Source of the DNA: an uncultured Acetatifactor sp.
GTDB lineage: Bacteria; Bacillota; Clostridia; Lachnospirales; Lachnospiraceae
Assembly (NCBI GenBank): GCA_910587555.1
Contig: CAJULV010000025.1
Location: forward strand, 1 to 52,892
Direction: 5' to 3'
DNA length: 52,892 bases
The stretch's first letter is position 1; every line of letters starts with the position of its first letter. The position numbers and the translations under genes are program-made. The notes under the pieces are model-generated. The model had not been told where the DNA came from, ran no database searches, and saw only the letters and a program-made list of their open reading frames with translations. Positions 1-8,408 of this stretch are shown here, in pieces.

Positions 1-714
1 GTGCTGGATCAGGTTTTCCCTGAATACCAGTCCATTTTTTCCGACATCTTTGGCAAGACCTCAAAAGAGATCCTTCTCCAGTTTTCTTCGCCCATTGATT
101 TTGAGTCGGTTTCATCGCAGACCCTTGCCGAACTGCTGGCAAAACTCAGCCGTAAGCAGGTCGGCTCTGCAAAAGCAGCGCAGTTAAAGGCTGCCGCGTC
201 CTGTTCCTTTGGCGTTACTTTCGCCAAAAGCAGCTTTACCTTTCAGCTCAAAGCGCTGATTGAACAGATAGCCTTTATTGAAAAACAGGTAAAAGAAACG
301 GAAACCGAAATCGCTGGAATCATGGAAAAACTGGAATCCCCCATTACAACCATTACCGGGATCGGTAATGTCACGGGTGCTGCTATTATCAGTGAAATAG
401 GTGACATCTCTAAATTTGACAGTCCCAGAAAACTGGTGGCCTTTGCCGGGCTTGATGCCACGGTCACGCAGTCCGGCGAATTTGAAGCAGCCCACAATGT
501 AATGAGCAAACGCGGATCACCATACCTGCGGAAAGCCATTTTTCAAGCCGCCCTGGTCGCCGCCTTTAAAGACCCTGTATTAAGTGCCTATTACCAGAAA
601 AAGAGGGCGGAAGGCAAGCATCATTTAACTTGCATCGGGGCTGTGGCAAGAAAAATGTGCAACATTATTTATGCTGTGGTGAAGAATAATCAGCCTTATG
701 TTCCAAAGGCTTAA
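1..714 (+). CDS. IS110-family transposase, C-terminal part (5' end outside window)
   Basis: The reading frame is open at the first base of the window, so the true start and the N-terminal DEDD catalytic domain lie outside. The visible 237 residues contain a helical linker (about residues 65-110) and then the IS116/IS110/IS902-type C-terminal domain, with the motif TGIGNVTGAAIISEIGD near residue 118, the FAGLD motif near 147 and SKRGSPYLRKAI near 168. In this family the C-terminal domain carries a conserved serine used together with the N-terminal DEDD site for recombination. The gene ends with TAA at 712-714 and no frameshift is visible in the part shown. Being next to a truncated peptidase gene fits an insertion. 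The family is clear; the subgroup (IS110 or IS1111) is not decided. Confidence 0.9.
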   Translation: MLDQVFPEYQSIFSDIFGKTSKEILLQFSSPIDFESVSSQTLAELLAKLSRKQVGSAKAAQLKAAASCSFGVTFAKSSFTFQLKALIEQIAFIEKQVKETETEIAGIMEKLESPITTITGIGNVTGAAIISEIGDISKFDSPRKLVAFAGLDATVTQSGEFEAAHNVMSKRGSPYLRKAIFQAALVAAFKDPVLSAYYQKKRAEGKHHLTCIGAVARKMCNIIYAVVKNNQPYVPKA

Positions 715-979
715 ATCCTTTTCCCTTTCCAGCCTGCCTGACAGCAGGTCTTGTTGTTGTGCTCTTTTTTCCTATGATGATTTCTTTTGTTTTTTCAATT
801 ATCTACTTGACTTTTAATAGTTGGTCTTTCAGGAAACAGAGCCCCCTTCGATAATAGAATCCTTCTCTGCTTCCTAACAATATGGAATTGTCTTTAACAG
901 GAAAAATATTGACACTAATATTTAGAAAAACAGATTGTATAGATTGTTACATGATACTGCAGACAAATCTGATACCCCA
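715..979 (+). other. Non-coding 3' flank of the IS110-type transposase
   Basis: This AT-rich stretch holds no convincing gene. A short hairpin (CCTGC/GCAGG) follows the transposase stop. The 9-mer TTGACACTA occurs at 909-917 and recurs, inverted, at 990-998 and again directly at 1125-1133. Some IS110 relatives (IS1111 group) carry their guide (bridge/seek) RNA downstream of the transposase, so this flank could encode it. That is inference; no RNA fold was computed. Confidence 0.4.
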
Positions 980-1143
980 TATGTTATTTTAGTGTCAAGT
1001 TACTGATTTTTCCCAAATCAGAATGAAAATGATGCCTTTTCCATTCTCTTTCACCGCTTTTGCGGCATTTAAAACTTTGGACGAAATCAGTGGAAACCCT
1101 TGATTTTACTGGTTTCTCACCAACTTGACACTATAATAACATA
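980..1143. repeat. 164-bp segment bounded by 22-bp inverted repeats
   Basis: Positions 980-1001 and 1122-1143 are reverse complements with one mismatch in 22 and both contain AGTGTCAAGTT. The right repeat ends exactly where the peptidase coding sequence stops resembling its family, so it is probably the terminus of an inserted element. The interior has no gene. The DNA left of 980 does not resume the peptidase, so this is not a simple MITE insertion into that gene. Confidence 0.65.
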
Positions 1144-1815
1144 AGACCCCAAATGCTTCCTCTGGTATCCATAGCTTCTCCCCACCCCGAAATCATCATA
1201 ATGGGTATAGTCAAACCCCCTGGCAAGGGGAAAATACCCCTTCAGCCCATATCGTTTCTCATATCTCCCGTTTCCCAACAGCAGTTCTTCGCTGTCAGGC
1301 ACAGCCGCACCGCCTTCCGGCACGGTTTCCCCATTTTCGCCGGCAGGCCCCGCCTCCCAGTATTCCCCCACCAATCCTCCGATGGCGGCATCATAGGCTT
1401 CCTTATAATAAGGATAATATTTCAGTTCCTCTGCCAGCTCATCCATGGTACTCTCACCCTCTGAAAGCTTCTCAGCCGCCTTGTCCATAATCTTCAGCGC
1501 ATCCTTTCCAAATTCTCCTCCCGTCTTTGCAGCAGTATAGGCCAGGAGTTCCACCCAGTCAATCTCGAAATGTGTGCCATGTGTCTCCACATCCCACTCA
1601 TAGGCTTTACAGAGCGCCTCATAAGATACAGTGAAATCCACCCACTTTATGTAATCATTTTCTATGGAAAGAATATGGTTGCTGACTGTACTTTCCGCTG
1701 CCTCCTTCTCCTGTTTTCCCAGTGTTATTACAGACAATGTCAGAACCAGAACACATTCTGCCATGATTCCTCTTTTCAGCCATCCCGGCCTGTTTCCTTC
1801 CTGTTTTTCTCTCAT
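1144..1815 (-). pseudogene. Truncated M23-type peptidase (membrane-anchored), 3' end lost at insertion
   Basis: The start at 1815 was chosen because GGAG lies 6 nt upstream and a hydrophobic signal-anchor follows (about residues 16-33). A helical region leads into a segment ending FDYTHYDDFGVGRSYGYQRKHLG, which I recognise from Lachnospiraceae M23 peptidoglycan peptidases. There it is followed by GHDMMG, whose His is the first zinc ligand. Here the match stops at LG (1147-1149). The frame then reads eight unrelated residues out of inverted-repeat DNA to a TGA at 1117-1119. All metal ligands are therefore missing and the product cannot be an active metallopeptidase. The missing half may lie beyond the left edge of the window. 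The spacer upstream (1816-2126) holds only the probable hpf terminator. Confidence 0.75.
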
Positions 1816-1996
1816 TTTTACTCCGGTTGTTTCATTACTGAAATATATGTAAAAAGAGAAAAACAGATTCCTGTATATCTTGAAAAAGCCGAGCTTACAG
1901 CACCACGCTTCCGGAATAGCCCTGCATTCCCAAAAATATGGATCCAATCAGATGAAAAACGCGCAATCAGTTTCCACATCAAAAATACATAAAGAC

Positions 1997-2036
1997 AGCC
2001 GGACCTCTCAGCTGTTTCCAACCTTGCAGCCCGGCT
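1997..2036 (-). terminator. Probable terminator downstream of hpf
   Basis: AGCCGG (2031-2036 read on the minus strand) pairs with CCGGCT (1997-2002) around a long loop, and the minus-strand transcript continues into a T-rich stretch. The stem is short and the loop long, so this is a modest call. Confidence 0.35.
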
Positions 2037-2126
2037 CGTGCCGTCATCATATTCTCAATTACAGTCATATAGCCTGCCGCAGGATCACGCGCCATTACCA
2101 CGTTTCCCCCGCGATAAAATTGCCTT

Positions 2127-2654
2127 CTATACTTCCGGCTCAATCAGCCCGTAGGTGTCTCCCTTACGCTTATATACCACATTTACCTGCTCTGTCTCCG
2201 CATTGATAAAGACATAGAAATTATGGCCCAACAGTTCCATCTGAATACAGGCATCTTCCGCATACATGGGCTTGATATCAAACTTCTTGGTACGAACAAT
2301 CTGAATCTCCTCATCGTCCATGTAATCATTCTCCACATACATCCTGCTGAAATCCCCTGCCGCCTGCTTCTTGTCCACAATCTTCGTCTTATATTTCTTC
2401 AGCTGGCGCTCGATGATCTCTTCCACCAGGTCAATGGAGACATACATATCATTGCTGACCTGCTCGGAACGGATGATATTCCCCTTCACCGGAATGGTCA
2501 CCTCAATTTTCTGACGTTCCTTTTCAACGCTCAAGGTTACATGCACTTCCGTATCAGGATTAAAATATTTCTCCAGCTTGCCTATTTTATCCTCTACAGC
2601 CGATTTCAGTCCGGGCGTTACCTCTAAATTTCTGCCTACGATAATAAATTTCAT
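2127..2654 (-). CDS. hpf: Ribosome hibernation promoting factor, long form
   Basis: Long HPF proteins dimerise 70S ribosomes into inactive 100S particles in stationary phase. The 175-residue product has the N-terminal S30AE fold (MKFIIVGRNLEVTPGLK at the start, then a lysine/arginine-rich helix region to about residue 100), a linker, and the C-terminal dimerisation domain (about 120-172, with AEDACIQMELLGHNFYVFIN). The start was set at the second of two in-frame ATGs: GGAAAGGG lies 9 nt before it but directly abuts the first. Length fits long HPF. The gene appears monocistronic, with its own promoter about 130 nt upstream. Confidence 0.95.
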   Translation of the reverse strand: MKFIIVGRNLEVTPGLKSAVEDKIGKLEKYFNPDTEVHVTLSVEKERQKIEVTIPVKGNIIRSEQVSNDMYVSIDLVEEIIERQLKKYKTKIVDKKQAAGDFSRMYVENDYMDDEEIQIVRTKKFDIKPMYAEDACIQMELLGHNFYVFINAETEQVNVVYKRKGDTYGLIEPEV

Positions 2655-2785
2655 ACGATTCATCCCTTTCCGTCATTTATTCCCCTGGACACGCTTATTT
2701 CCTGAAAACATGCTTCAAAAAACGGGGCAGCTCTGCCTCAGGGGTGAAACACCTGCGCTTTGCTACAAGTATTTATTGTATAAAC

Positions 2786-2815
2786 ATTATAGCATGACAG
2801 GGTGGGGTTTTGCAA
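2786..2815 (-). promoter_or_regulatory. Sigma-A-type promoter of hpf
   Basis: Minus strand: TTGCAA (2810-2815), 18-nt spacer, TATAAT (2786-2791) preceded by TGC, an extended -10. It is the only strong promoter between hpf and the next gene in that direction. Confidence 0.65.
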
Positions 2816-2967
2816 CAACTTAACAGATTATTTCAATCTTTTTCTCTTTATGTTTGTCAACAATAAATTCATATTTTTACGGTTTTACTCCTGTTTTTAT
2901 CTGTTTTTGCCAAAACAGACTTTCGACTTCTTTTTCTTTATTGGCGCGTGTAAAATGCCCTGAAAGC

Positions 2968-3038
2968 TGTGGATAATGTGTATAACTTCGTGTATAAAGG
3001 AATTTTACAGATTTCTGGCAATCTTTTCATGTGGATAA
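2968..3038. promoter_or_regulatory. Cluster of DnaA boxes
   Basis: Read on the minus strand, 2968-2976 is TTATCCACA, 2977-2985 is TTATACACA, 2989-2997 is TTATACACG (one mismatch to consensus) and 3030-3038 is TTATCCACA. Three perfect and one near-perfect match to TTATNCACA, all in one orientation within 71 bp, is far beyond chance. The surrounding 2820-3110 is AT-rich. There is no dnaA, dnaN or rpmH here, so I call it a DnaA-binding cluster rather than oriC. The spacer 2655-3498 otherwise holds the hpf promoter, an inverted-repeat element and a terminator. Confidence 0.7.
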
Positions 3039-3199
3039 CTCACATTTTTTTCCGTTTAATAATGGTTTTTATACCGTTCTTCCGAAAATTTCCAGTCACT
3101 TTGCACAAATCATTTTCTTCCGCCATACCTTATTCCCGCACCAGGCATTTCCCGCTTTGCTTCCAGGCCTGATACACCCGGCATATATGGCTAATGAGC

Positions 3200-3355
3200 G
3201 TGTTTGAAAATTCATTCCTGCCGTCTGACGAGGTAAACCGCCTTCTTACATCTCCGATTTAGCCCTCATTCCGTCAACGTAGCCCACTATACTCCCTCAT
3301 TCGGCCTCTGCCATAAATCGTGACGCACATCTGCCAGAGAACAATTTTCAAACAC
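3200..3355. repeat. 156-bp element with perfect 13-bp terminal inverted repeats
   Basis: GTGTTTGAAAATT (3200-3212) and AATTTTCAAACAC (3343-3355) are exact reverse complements bounding 130 bp without an open reading frame. The layout resembles the small non-autonomous, MITE-like repeats scattered in Lachnospiraceae genomes. Only one copy is present in this window, so its dispersed nature is inferred. Confidence 0.6.
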
Positions 3356-3435
3356 ATTTCAAACCTGGGGAAACGGGGAGCTGAATGTTTCGCCTTCAGA
3401 TTAGGCATTCCCCCATCATACAGACAATTAAATAA

Positions 3436-3464
3436 GCCGTACCCCGCTTATAATGGGGTACGGC
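3436..3464 (-). terminator. Terminator of the NlpC/P60 gene
   Basis: A perfect 10-bp stem (GCCGTACCCC / GGGGTACGGC) with a 9-nt loop. Read on the minus strand it is followed by TTATTT. It lies 35 nt beyond the stop codon at 3499. Confidence 0.85.
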
Positions 3465-3498
3465 CGTCTTCCGATTCTTTTCCACTGCTATCCCGGCT

Positions 3499-4680
3499 TT
3501 AGAAGATTCTTCTGATTGCAAGGATATTTCTGTAATTTGCATTGGATACGATAATGCCGGTTCTCTCGTTGGAGGCATGCACAATCTGTCCGTTTCCGAT
3601 ATAGATTCCCACATGGCCTGAATAACATATGATGTCACCGGGCTGTGCGTTGTCAAGACCGTCCACTCCATATCCCTGTGAGCGGTCCGATGTGGAAGAG
3701 TGAGGCAGGCTCACACCAAAGTTCGCATATACGCTCATTACAAATCCGGAACAGTCAGCGCCGTTGGTCAGGCTGGTGCCGCCGTACACATAAGGATTAC
3801 CCACAAACTGAAGTCCGTATTCCGCAACTGCCACGCCCATCTCACTGCCGCCGCTGACGCTGTAAGATCCTGCATTCTGAGCGGGTGCGCTGCTCTGACT
3901 CTGATTGTTCTGATTCTGTGCTGCTTTCTGAGCTGCTGCACGGGCTTTCTGGCGTTCCTCTTCCTCCTTCGCCAGACGTCTCTCTTCCTCTTCCTTCGAT
4001 TCTGCCTGGACAAATTCGCTGTGAAGCGCTACATAATCCGTAGATACCCAACCCATACCTTCTTCCACGTCTACCTTTGCCCAACCTTCCGTCTCTTCCA
4101 GGACGATCAGGTCGTCTGCCTCCGGCACCATCCCCAGGATAGAACATTCCGTACTGGGTTCCGTACGCACAAACAATGTCTCCGTAGTCACCGTTGCAAT
4201 ACGCTTTCCAACCTTCTTTGCAAGTTCTACGGCGTCCTCACCGGTAACGCAGAACTCCGCTTTCACATAACCGGTAACCGAACCTGAATTAATCTGATAC
4301 CAGCCGTTCTCTTCAGAAATAAAAGTACCTACTGAATTATTGTAAAGCTTTCCTAATACCTCGCCTTCCTCACTGGGAATACTTCTCACATTTACGTAAT
4401 TCGTCACCTGGGCAATTACCAGATTGCGGAACAAGTCTTCTTCCGTAGGCTCCGCCTCCATTGCCTCTTCCACCTGAAACCATTCTATAATGGATTCAAT
4501 GGGCATCGTGGACACATCATTCGCCACCTCTTCCAGCTTATTTCCGTTAGAAAGTGCCAGACTGACACCGCCGCCAGGCAAAACCGAAGAACCAGAAGCC
4601 TCTGCACTCATTCCAAAAACAGAAAATACCACCGTTGCCGTCAGTGCATAAGCCGTTATTCTTATCGTGTTACGTATCAT
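3499..4680 (-). CDS. Secreted NlpC/P60 peptidoglycan endopeptidase with two SH3b domains
   Basis: NlpC/P60 enzymes cleave within peptidoglycan stem peptides. The 393-residue product has a signal peptide (1-28), two bacterial SH3 domains (about 91-145 and 162-219) for wall binding, an acidic/basic coiled linker rich in EEER (225-250), an Asn/Gln/Ser linker (255-275), and a C-terminal NlpC/P60 domain (282-393). The catalytic Cys is C310 in ADCSGF, with H356 in SGHVGIYIG and H368 in VHASN. All catalytic positions are present. A consensus promoter sits about 110 nt upstream and a strong terminator follows, so it is probably transcribed alone. Confidence 0.94.
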   Translation of the reverse strand: MIRNTIRITAYALTATVVFSVFGMSAEASGSSVLPGGGVSLALSNGNKLEEVANDVSTMPIESIIEWFQVEEAMEAEPTEEDLFRNLVIAQVTNYVNVRSIPSEEGEVLGKLYNNSVGTFISEENGWYQINSGSVTGYVKAEFCVTGEDAVELAKKVGKRIATVTTETLFVRTEPSTECSILGMVPEADDLIVLEETEGWAKVDVEEGMGWVSTDYVALHSEFVQAESKEEEERRLAKEEEERQKARAAAQKAAQNQNNQSQSSAPAQNAGSYSVSGGSEMGVAVAEYGLQFVGNPYVYGGTSLTNGADCSGFVMSVYANFGVSLPHSSTSDRSQGYGVDGLDNAQPGDIICYSGHVGIYIGNGQIVHASNERTGIIVSNANYRNILAIRRIF

Positions 4681-4788
4681 TTTTATCTCCTCTCCCGTGT
4701 GTGAAAGCTATGTATATCTGACTTGTTTTTATCAGAGAATATTACATTAACATTTGAACTTATTACGAAGTTATTACATCTGTTAATA

Positions 4789-4817
4789 AATATAGCACTA
4801 ATTCTTAATTTTGTCAA
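4789..4817 (-). promoter_or_regulatory. Sigma-A-type promoter of the NlpC/P60 gene
   Basis: Minus strand: perfect TTGACA (4812-4817), 17-nt spacer, TATATT (4789-4794). It gives a leader of about 100 nt with no recognised riboswitch. The rest of the 4681-5131 spacer holds the trxB terminator and AT-rich DNA without a gene. Confidence 0.75.
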
Positions 4818-4957
4818 CCCATGTATGAAATTTGTTGAACCTCCTGAAAAACCCTTTTTTATGCGGTTTATCAGACATTTTGCAGTTCACGGGCACCGGG
4901 ATAACTATTTTTTTCTTTCGAATTTCTTTTGTTTTCTTTCATAATTCTAAATAAAAT

Positions 4958-5003
4958 ACGGCTATCACATGAATGGTTCGAAAACCAACAACATGACAGC
5001 CGT
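4958..5003 (-). terminator. Long hairpin terminator after trxB
   Basis: Minus-strand ACGGCTGTCA pairs with TGATAGCCGT, and an inner TTGGTT/AACCA stem closes on a CGAA loop. The transcript then runs into TATTTTATTT. A T-run is present on the other strand too, so it could work in both directions. Confidence 0.75.
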
Positions 5004-5131
5004 TTTTTAGCGTTCCAGGGCCATTAAAAATACATTAACATTTAAGAAGAATACCAACAACATAGCAGACATCTTCCAAAGCGTTTTAAACTCATTGGCG
5101 AATGTATTAAGGAAAGCAGGCCACCCGGATA

Positions 5132-6034
5132 TCACAGATAATTTTCGACAGAGGTTACCGCGTTGGCACCATCCGCTACTGCTGTGGCAATCTGGCGAAG
5201 CGGCTTTTTCCTCACATCCCCGGCTGCGAAAATACCGGGCACACTAGCAGCGCAGTCCTCGCCCGCCAGCACATATCCGCCTTCATCGCAGGCCACCAAA
5301 TCCCGTACCAGCTCCGTCCCCGGCCGTATCCCTACCGCCACGAACACGCCGTCCACCGGCAGCATACGGCATTCCCCGCTCTTCAGGTTCCTGACACGAA
5401 GCTTGTTTACCGTATCCGCCCCCGTAATCTCCTCTACCACATGGCTGTACAGAAACTCCACATTGGTCATTGCCTTCAGCTCCTCCTGCAGGACATAAGC
5501 ACCCCGCAGTTCATCACGTCTGTGAATCAAATACACCTTCTCACAGAGGCGTGAGAGGTAGATGGCATCTTCCAGGGCCACGTCGCCGCCGCCCACTACA
5601 GCCACCGTTTTTCCCCGGAAAAAAGCGCCGTCACAGGTAGCGCAGTAAGATACGCCTTTGCCGGAAAACTTCTCCTCCCCCTCCACCTCCAGAGAGGCAT
5701 GGACGGCTCCGGTGGCAAGGATAACCGCCTTTGCCTCCAGTTCCCCTTCTGCGGTCATCACAACCTTGCTGTCGCCCCTGTCTTCAATGGACAATGCGGA
5801 AGTCTCCCTGAACGCAACTTCCATCTTGTCTGCATGCTCCCTGAATTTCATGCCCATGTCAAAGCCGTTAGTCCCCGGCATGCCCAGGTAATTGTCCACC
5901 TCGTAAGTATTTAACACCTGTCCGCCGCTCATGGGATTTTTTTCCAGTACCAGCAGGTCCAGACCTGCCCGCTTTCCGTATATGGCAGCAGAAAGCCCTG
6001 CCGGTCCGGAACCGATAATAATCAAATCATACAT
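5132..6034 (-). CDS. trxB: Thioredoxin reductase (NADPH, FAD)
   Basis: Transfers electrons from NADPH through FAD and a redox disulphide to thioredoxin in the cytoplasm. The start was placed at 6034 because GGAG is 9 nt upstream and MYDLIIIGSGPAG begins the usual FAD Rossmann fold; upstream in-frame ATGs lack a site. The 300-residue product has GSGPAG (9-14), the active-site CATC in SYCATCDGAFF (about 130-140), the NADPH motif GGGDVALEDA with downstream HRRDE, and the second FAD motif GIFAAGDVR near the C-terminus. Length and motifs are typical. No thioredoxin gene is adjacent. Confidence 0.95.
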   Translation of the reverse strand: MYDLIIIGSGPAGLSAAIYGKRAGLDLLVLEKNPMSGGQVLNTYEVDNYLGMPGTNGFDMGMKFREHADKMEVAFRETSALSIEDRGDSKVVMTAEGELEAKAVILATGAVHASLEVEGEEKFSGKGVSYCATCDGAFFRGKTVAVVGGGDVALEDAIYLSRLCEKVYLIHRRDELRGAYVLQEELKAMTNVEFLYSHVVEEITGADTVNKLRVRNLKSGECRMLPVDGVFVAVGIRPGTELVRDLVACDEGGYVLAGEDCAASVPGIFAAGDVRKKPLRQIATAVADGANAVTSVENYL

Positions 6035-6194
6035 TTTTCGCATCTCCGTTTCCCATATTTTATATTTCCATACTTTTACTTCCGATATTCCCGTTTCAGG
6101 CATTTTATTTCCGGTATTTTGCATCCCTTTTGGTGGAAAATCGTGCAGTCATGTATATAATACTCCAATGCCCGGGACTTGATACTGGCCCGGG

Positions 6195-7442
6195 TCACGG
6201 CCTGGTCTGACCGTTTCCGTAAATAATATATTTGGTTGTGGTAAGCTCCTTCAATCCCATGGGTCCCCTGGCGTGAAGCTTCTGGGTGCTGATTCCGATT
6301 TCACTGCCGAACCCGAATTCACCGCCGTCCGTAAATCGGGTGGATGCATTGACATACACCGCTGCCGCGTCGATTTCATCCAGAAAGCGTTGTGCATTGG
6401 CATAATCCCTTGTGACGATGGCCTCGGAATGCCCGGTATTGTAGCGGTTGATATGCGCAATCGCCTCATCGATATTGCGAACTGTTTTTACCGATAAAAT
6501 GTAATCCAGATATTCCCTTCCCCAGTCTTCTTCCGCTGCCGGCAGAATGGAAGCTTCCGCTCTCATGGCCTTTTCATCCCCGCGCATTTCCACTTTTCTT
6601 TCGGCCAGCCGGGCGGCAGCCATGGGCAGAAACGCATCCGCAGCAGCCTCATGAACCACCAGTGACTCGCAGGCATTACAGACGCCGATGCGCTGAGTCT
6701 TGGCATTGAAGAGAATCTCAACCGCCATGTCCAAGTCCGCGGAAGCGTCCACATAAATGTGGCAGTTTCCTGTGCCGGTCTCAATCACCGGAACGGTACT
6801 CTCCTGCACAACCCTGCGGATCAGCCCCGCACCGCCCCTGGGTATCAGCACGTCCACATGTTCATTCATTTTCATAAAGCGGGCCGTCACTTCCCTGTCC
6901 TGGCTGTCAATCAGCTGCACGGCTGTCTCCGGCAGTCCGCAGTGGGAAAGCGCCTTCTGCAGTACGGCCACTATGGCTTTATTAGAGTGAAGGGCATCGC
7001 TTCCACCTTTTAAAATCACCGCATTTCCAGACTTAAAGCACAGCCCGAAAGCATCTGCCGTCACATTTGGCCTTGCCTCATAGATGATGCCGATCACGCC
7101 CAACGGAACCCGCTTCTGTCCAATCATCAGCCCGTTGGGGCGCTTCTTCATATTTGATACTTCTCCCACCGGATCATCCGCTGCAGCCACCTGCCGAAGC
7201 CCCTCCGCCATGCCGCGGATCCTGTCCCCGTTCAGGGCCAGTCTGTCCAAAAGCCCCTGGGCCATCCCTTTTTCCCGGGCGGCAGCCATATCCGCCTCAT
7301 TCGCCTCCAAAAGCACGGATTCCGCTTCCGTCAGATATTCTGCCGCTTTTTTCAGCGCCTTATTCTTGGCCTCGCTTCCCAAGGTGCGAAGTACAGCCTC
7401 CGCCGCTTTCGCCTGTATCCCTGTCTGCTCCAAATATTCCAT
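6195..7442 (-). CDS. proA: Gamma-glutamyl phosphate reductase
   Basis: Second step of proline synthesis: reduces gamma-glutamyl phosphate to glutamate semialdehyde with NADPH. The 415-residue product starts at 7442, preceded by GGAGG at 5 nt. It has the aldehyde-dehydrogenase fold: GVIGIIYEARPNVTADA (about 105-120), GGSDALHSN, LIPRGGAGLI, and VCNACESLVVH containing the catalytic cysteine (about 255). The C-terminus carries GFGSEIGISTQKLHARGPMG, a ProA hallmark. proB lies 31 nt upstream on the same strand, so the two are a proBA operon. Confidence 0.97.
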   Translation of the reverse strand: MEYLEQTGIQAKAAEAVLRTLGSEAKNKALKKAAEYLTEAESVLLEANEADMAAAREKGMAQGLLDRLALNGDRIRGMAEGLRQVAAADDPVGEVSNMKKRPNGLMIGQKRVPLGVIGIIYEARPNVTADAFGLCFKSGNAVILKGGSDALHSNKAIVAVLQKALSHCGLPETAVQLIDSQDREVTARFMKMNEHVDVLIPRGGAGLIRRVVQESTVPVIETGTGNCHIYVDASADLDMAVEILFNAKTQRIGVCNACESLVVHEAAADAFLPMAAARLAERKVEMRGDEKAMRAEASILPAAEEDWGREYLDYILSVKTVRNIDEAIAHINRYNTGHSEAIVTRDYANAQRFLDEIDAAAVYVNASTRFTDGGEFGFGSEIGISTQKLHARGPMGLKELTTTKYIIYGNGQTRP

Positions 7443-7473
7443 ATTGTCCTCCGTTCCCCGAAAAGGGACAAAT

Positions 7474-8328
7474 TCACTTATTACGCCCCTCCAGAAACCT
7501 GTCCAATGCAAACTCCGGATCCGGATTCGCCTGAAAAAGCGTTCCCTTCGAAGCCCCTTCCAGCAGTTCATGAAGTACGCCCACATCCGCGCCGTTGGTG
7601 ATAATCATATCCGCCCCCGAAGCTGTGGCAATCCGCGCGCTGACAAGCTTGGTGGCCATACCTCCTGTCCCCACGGTGCTGACGGCACCCTTGCCCAGCC
7701 GCATCATGTCTTCTGTAAGGGTTTCCACCGTGTCAATAAAACGCGCATTGGGGTTTTTATGCGGATCGTCCGTATACAGCCCGTCAATATCAGACAATAA
7801 GATCAGTAAATCCGCATGGATCATGGCTGCCACAATGGCGGACAGTGTATCATTGTCGCCGAATTGCTGCAGCTTCTCCAGTTCATAGGTGGATATGGTA
7901 TCATTTTCGTTCACAATGGGAATCACACCCAGTTCCAACAACTTTTCGAATGTGTTTTCCGCATTTTTCCGGTTTATGGGATTCAGCACCGTATTCTTGG
8001 TCATCAGGATCTGGGATGCCACATGGTTGTACTCTGCAAAAAGCTTCTGATAGATCACCGTCAGCCTGGCCTGGCCCACTGAAGCGCAGGCCTGCTTCAG
8101 CGCAATATCCGCCGGACGTTCCTTCAATCCAAGGGTCCTGCTGCCCACGGCAATGGCACCTGAACTGACCAGGACCACCTCTATCCCCCTGTTTCGGTAA
8201 TCACAGAGTTCCCTCACCAGTTTTTCCAGCTTTATCAGGTCCGCTTCCCCTGTCTTTGCATGGGTCAGGGAAGAACTGCCTATCTTTACCACAATTCGCT
8301 TCTTATTTTTCAATCTGTCCCGATTCAT
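7474..8328 (-). CDS. proB: Glutamate 5-kinase, catalytic domain only
   Basis: Phosphorylates glutamate with ATP as the first and usually feedback-controlled step of proline synthesis. The start at 8328 has GGAG about 8 nt upstream. The 284 residues cover the amino-acid-kinase domain: RIVVKIGSSSLT near the start, VLVSSGAIAVGSRTLG, IVNENDTIS, FGDNDTLSAIVA, and GTGGMATKLVSARIA. It ends about where the kinase fold ends, so the C-terminal PUA domain found in E. coli ProB is absent, as in some Firmicutes. radA lies 80 nt upstream on the same strand and may be co-transcribed. Confidence 0.96.
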   Translation of the reverse strand: MNRDRLKNKKRIVVKIGSSSLTHAKTGEADLIKLEKLVRELCDYRNRGIEVVLVSSGAIAVGSRTLGLKERPADIALKQACASVGQARLTVIYQKLFAEYNHVASQILMTKNTVLNPINRKNAENTFEKLLELGVIPIVNENDTISTYELEKLQQFGDNDTLSAIVAAMIHADLLILLSDIDGLYTDDPHKNPNARFIDTVETLTEDMMRLGKGAVSTVGTGGMATKLVSARIATASGADMIITNGADVGVLHELLEGASKGTLFQANPDPEFALDRFLEGRNK

Positions 8329-8408
8329 TCTCTCTTCTCCGTTGCAGGCTTTCCTCTGCTTTTCCGACTCCGGTATAGTTTCCGAAACGTCCTGTCCCTG
8401 CGCAGCCA

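Noticed and set aside
980..1143. Simple MITE insertion into the M23 gene
   Set aside because: The DNA left of the left repeat does not continue the peptidase, so the insertion is larger than this segment.
2968..3038. Chromosomal replication origin
   Set aside because: dnaA, dnaN, rpmH and recF are absent. Only the boxes and AT-rich DNA support it, so it is reported as a DnaA-box cluster.
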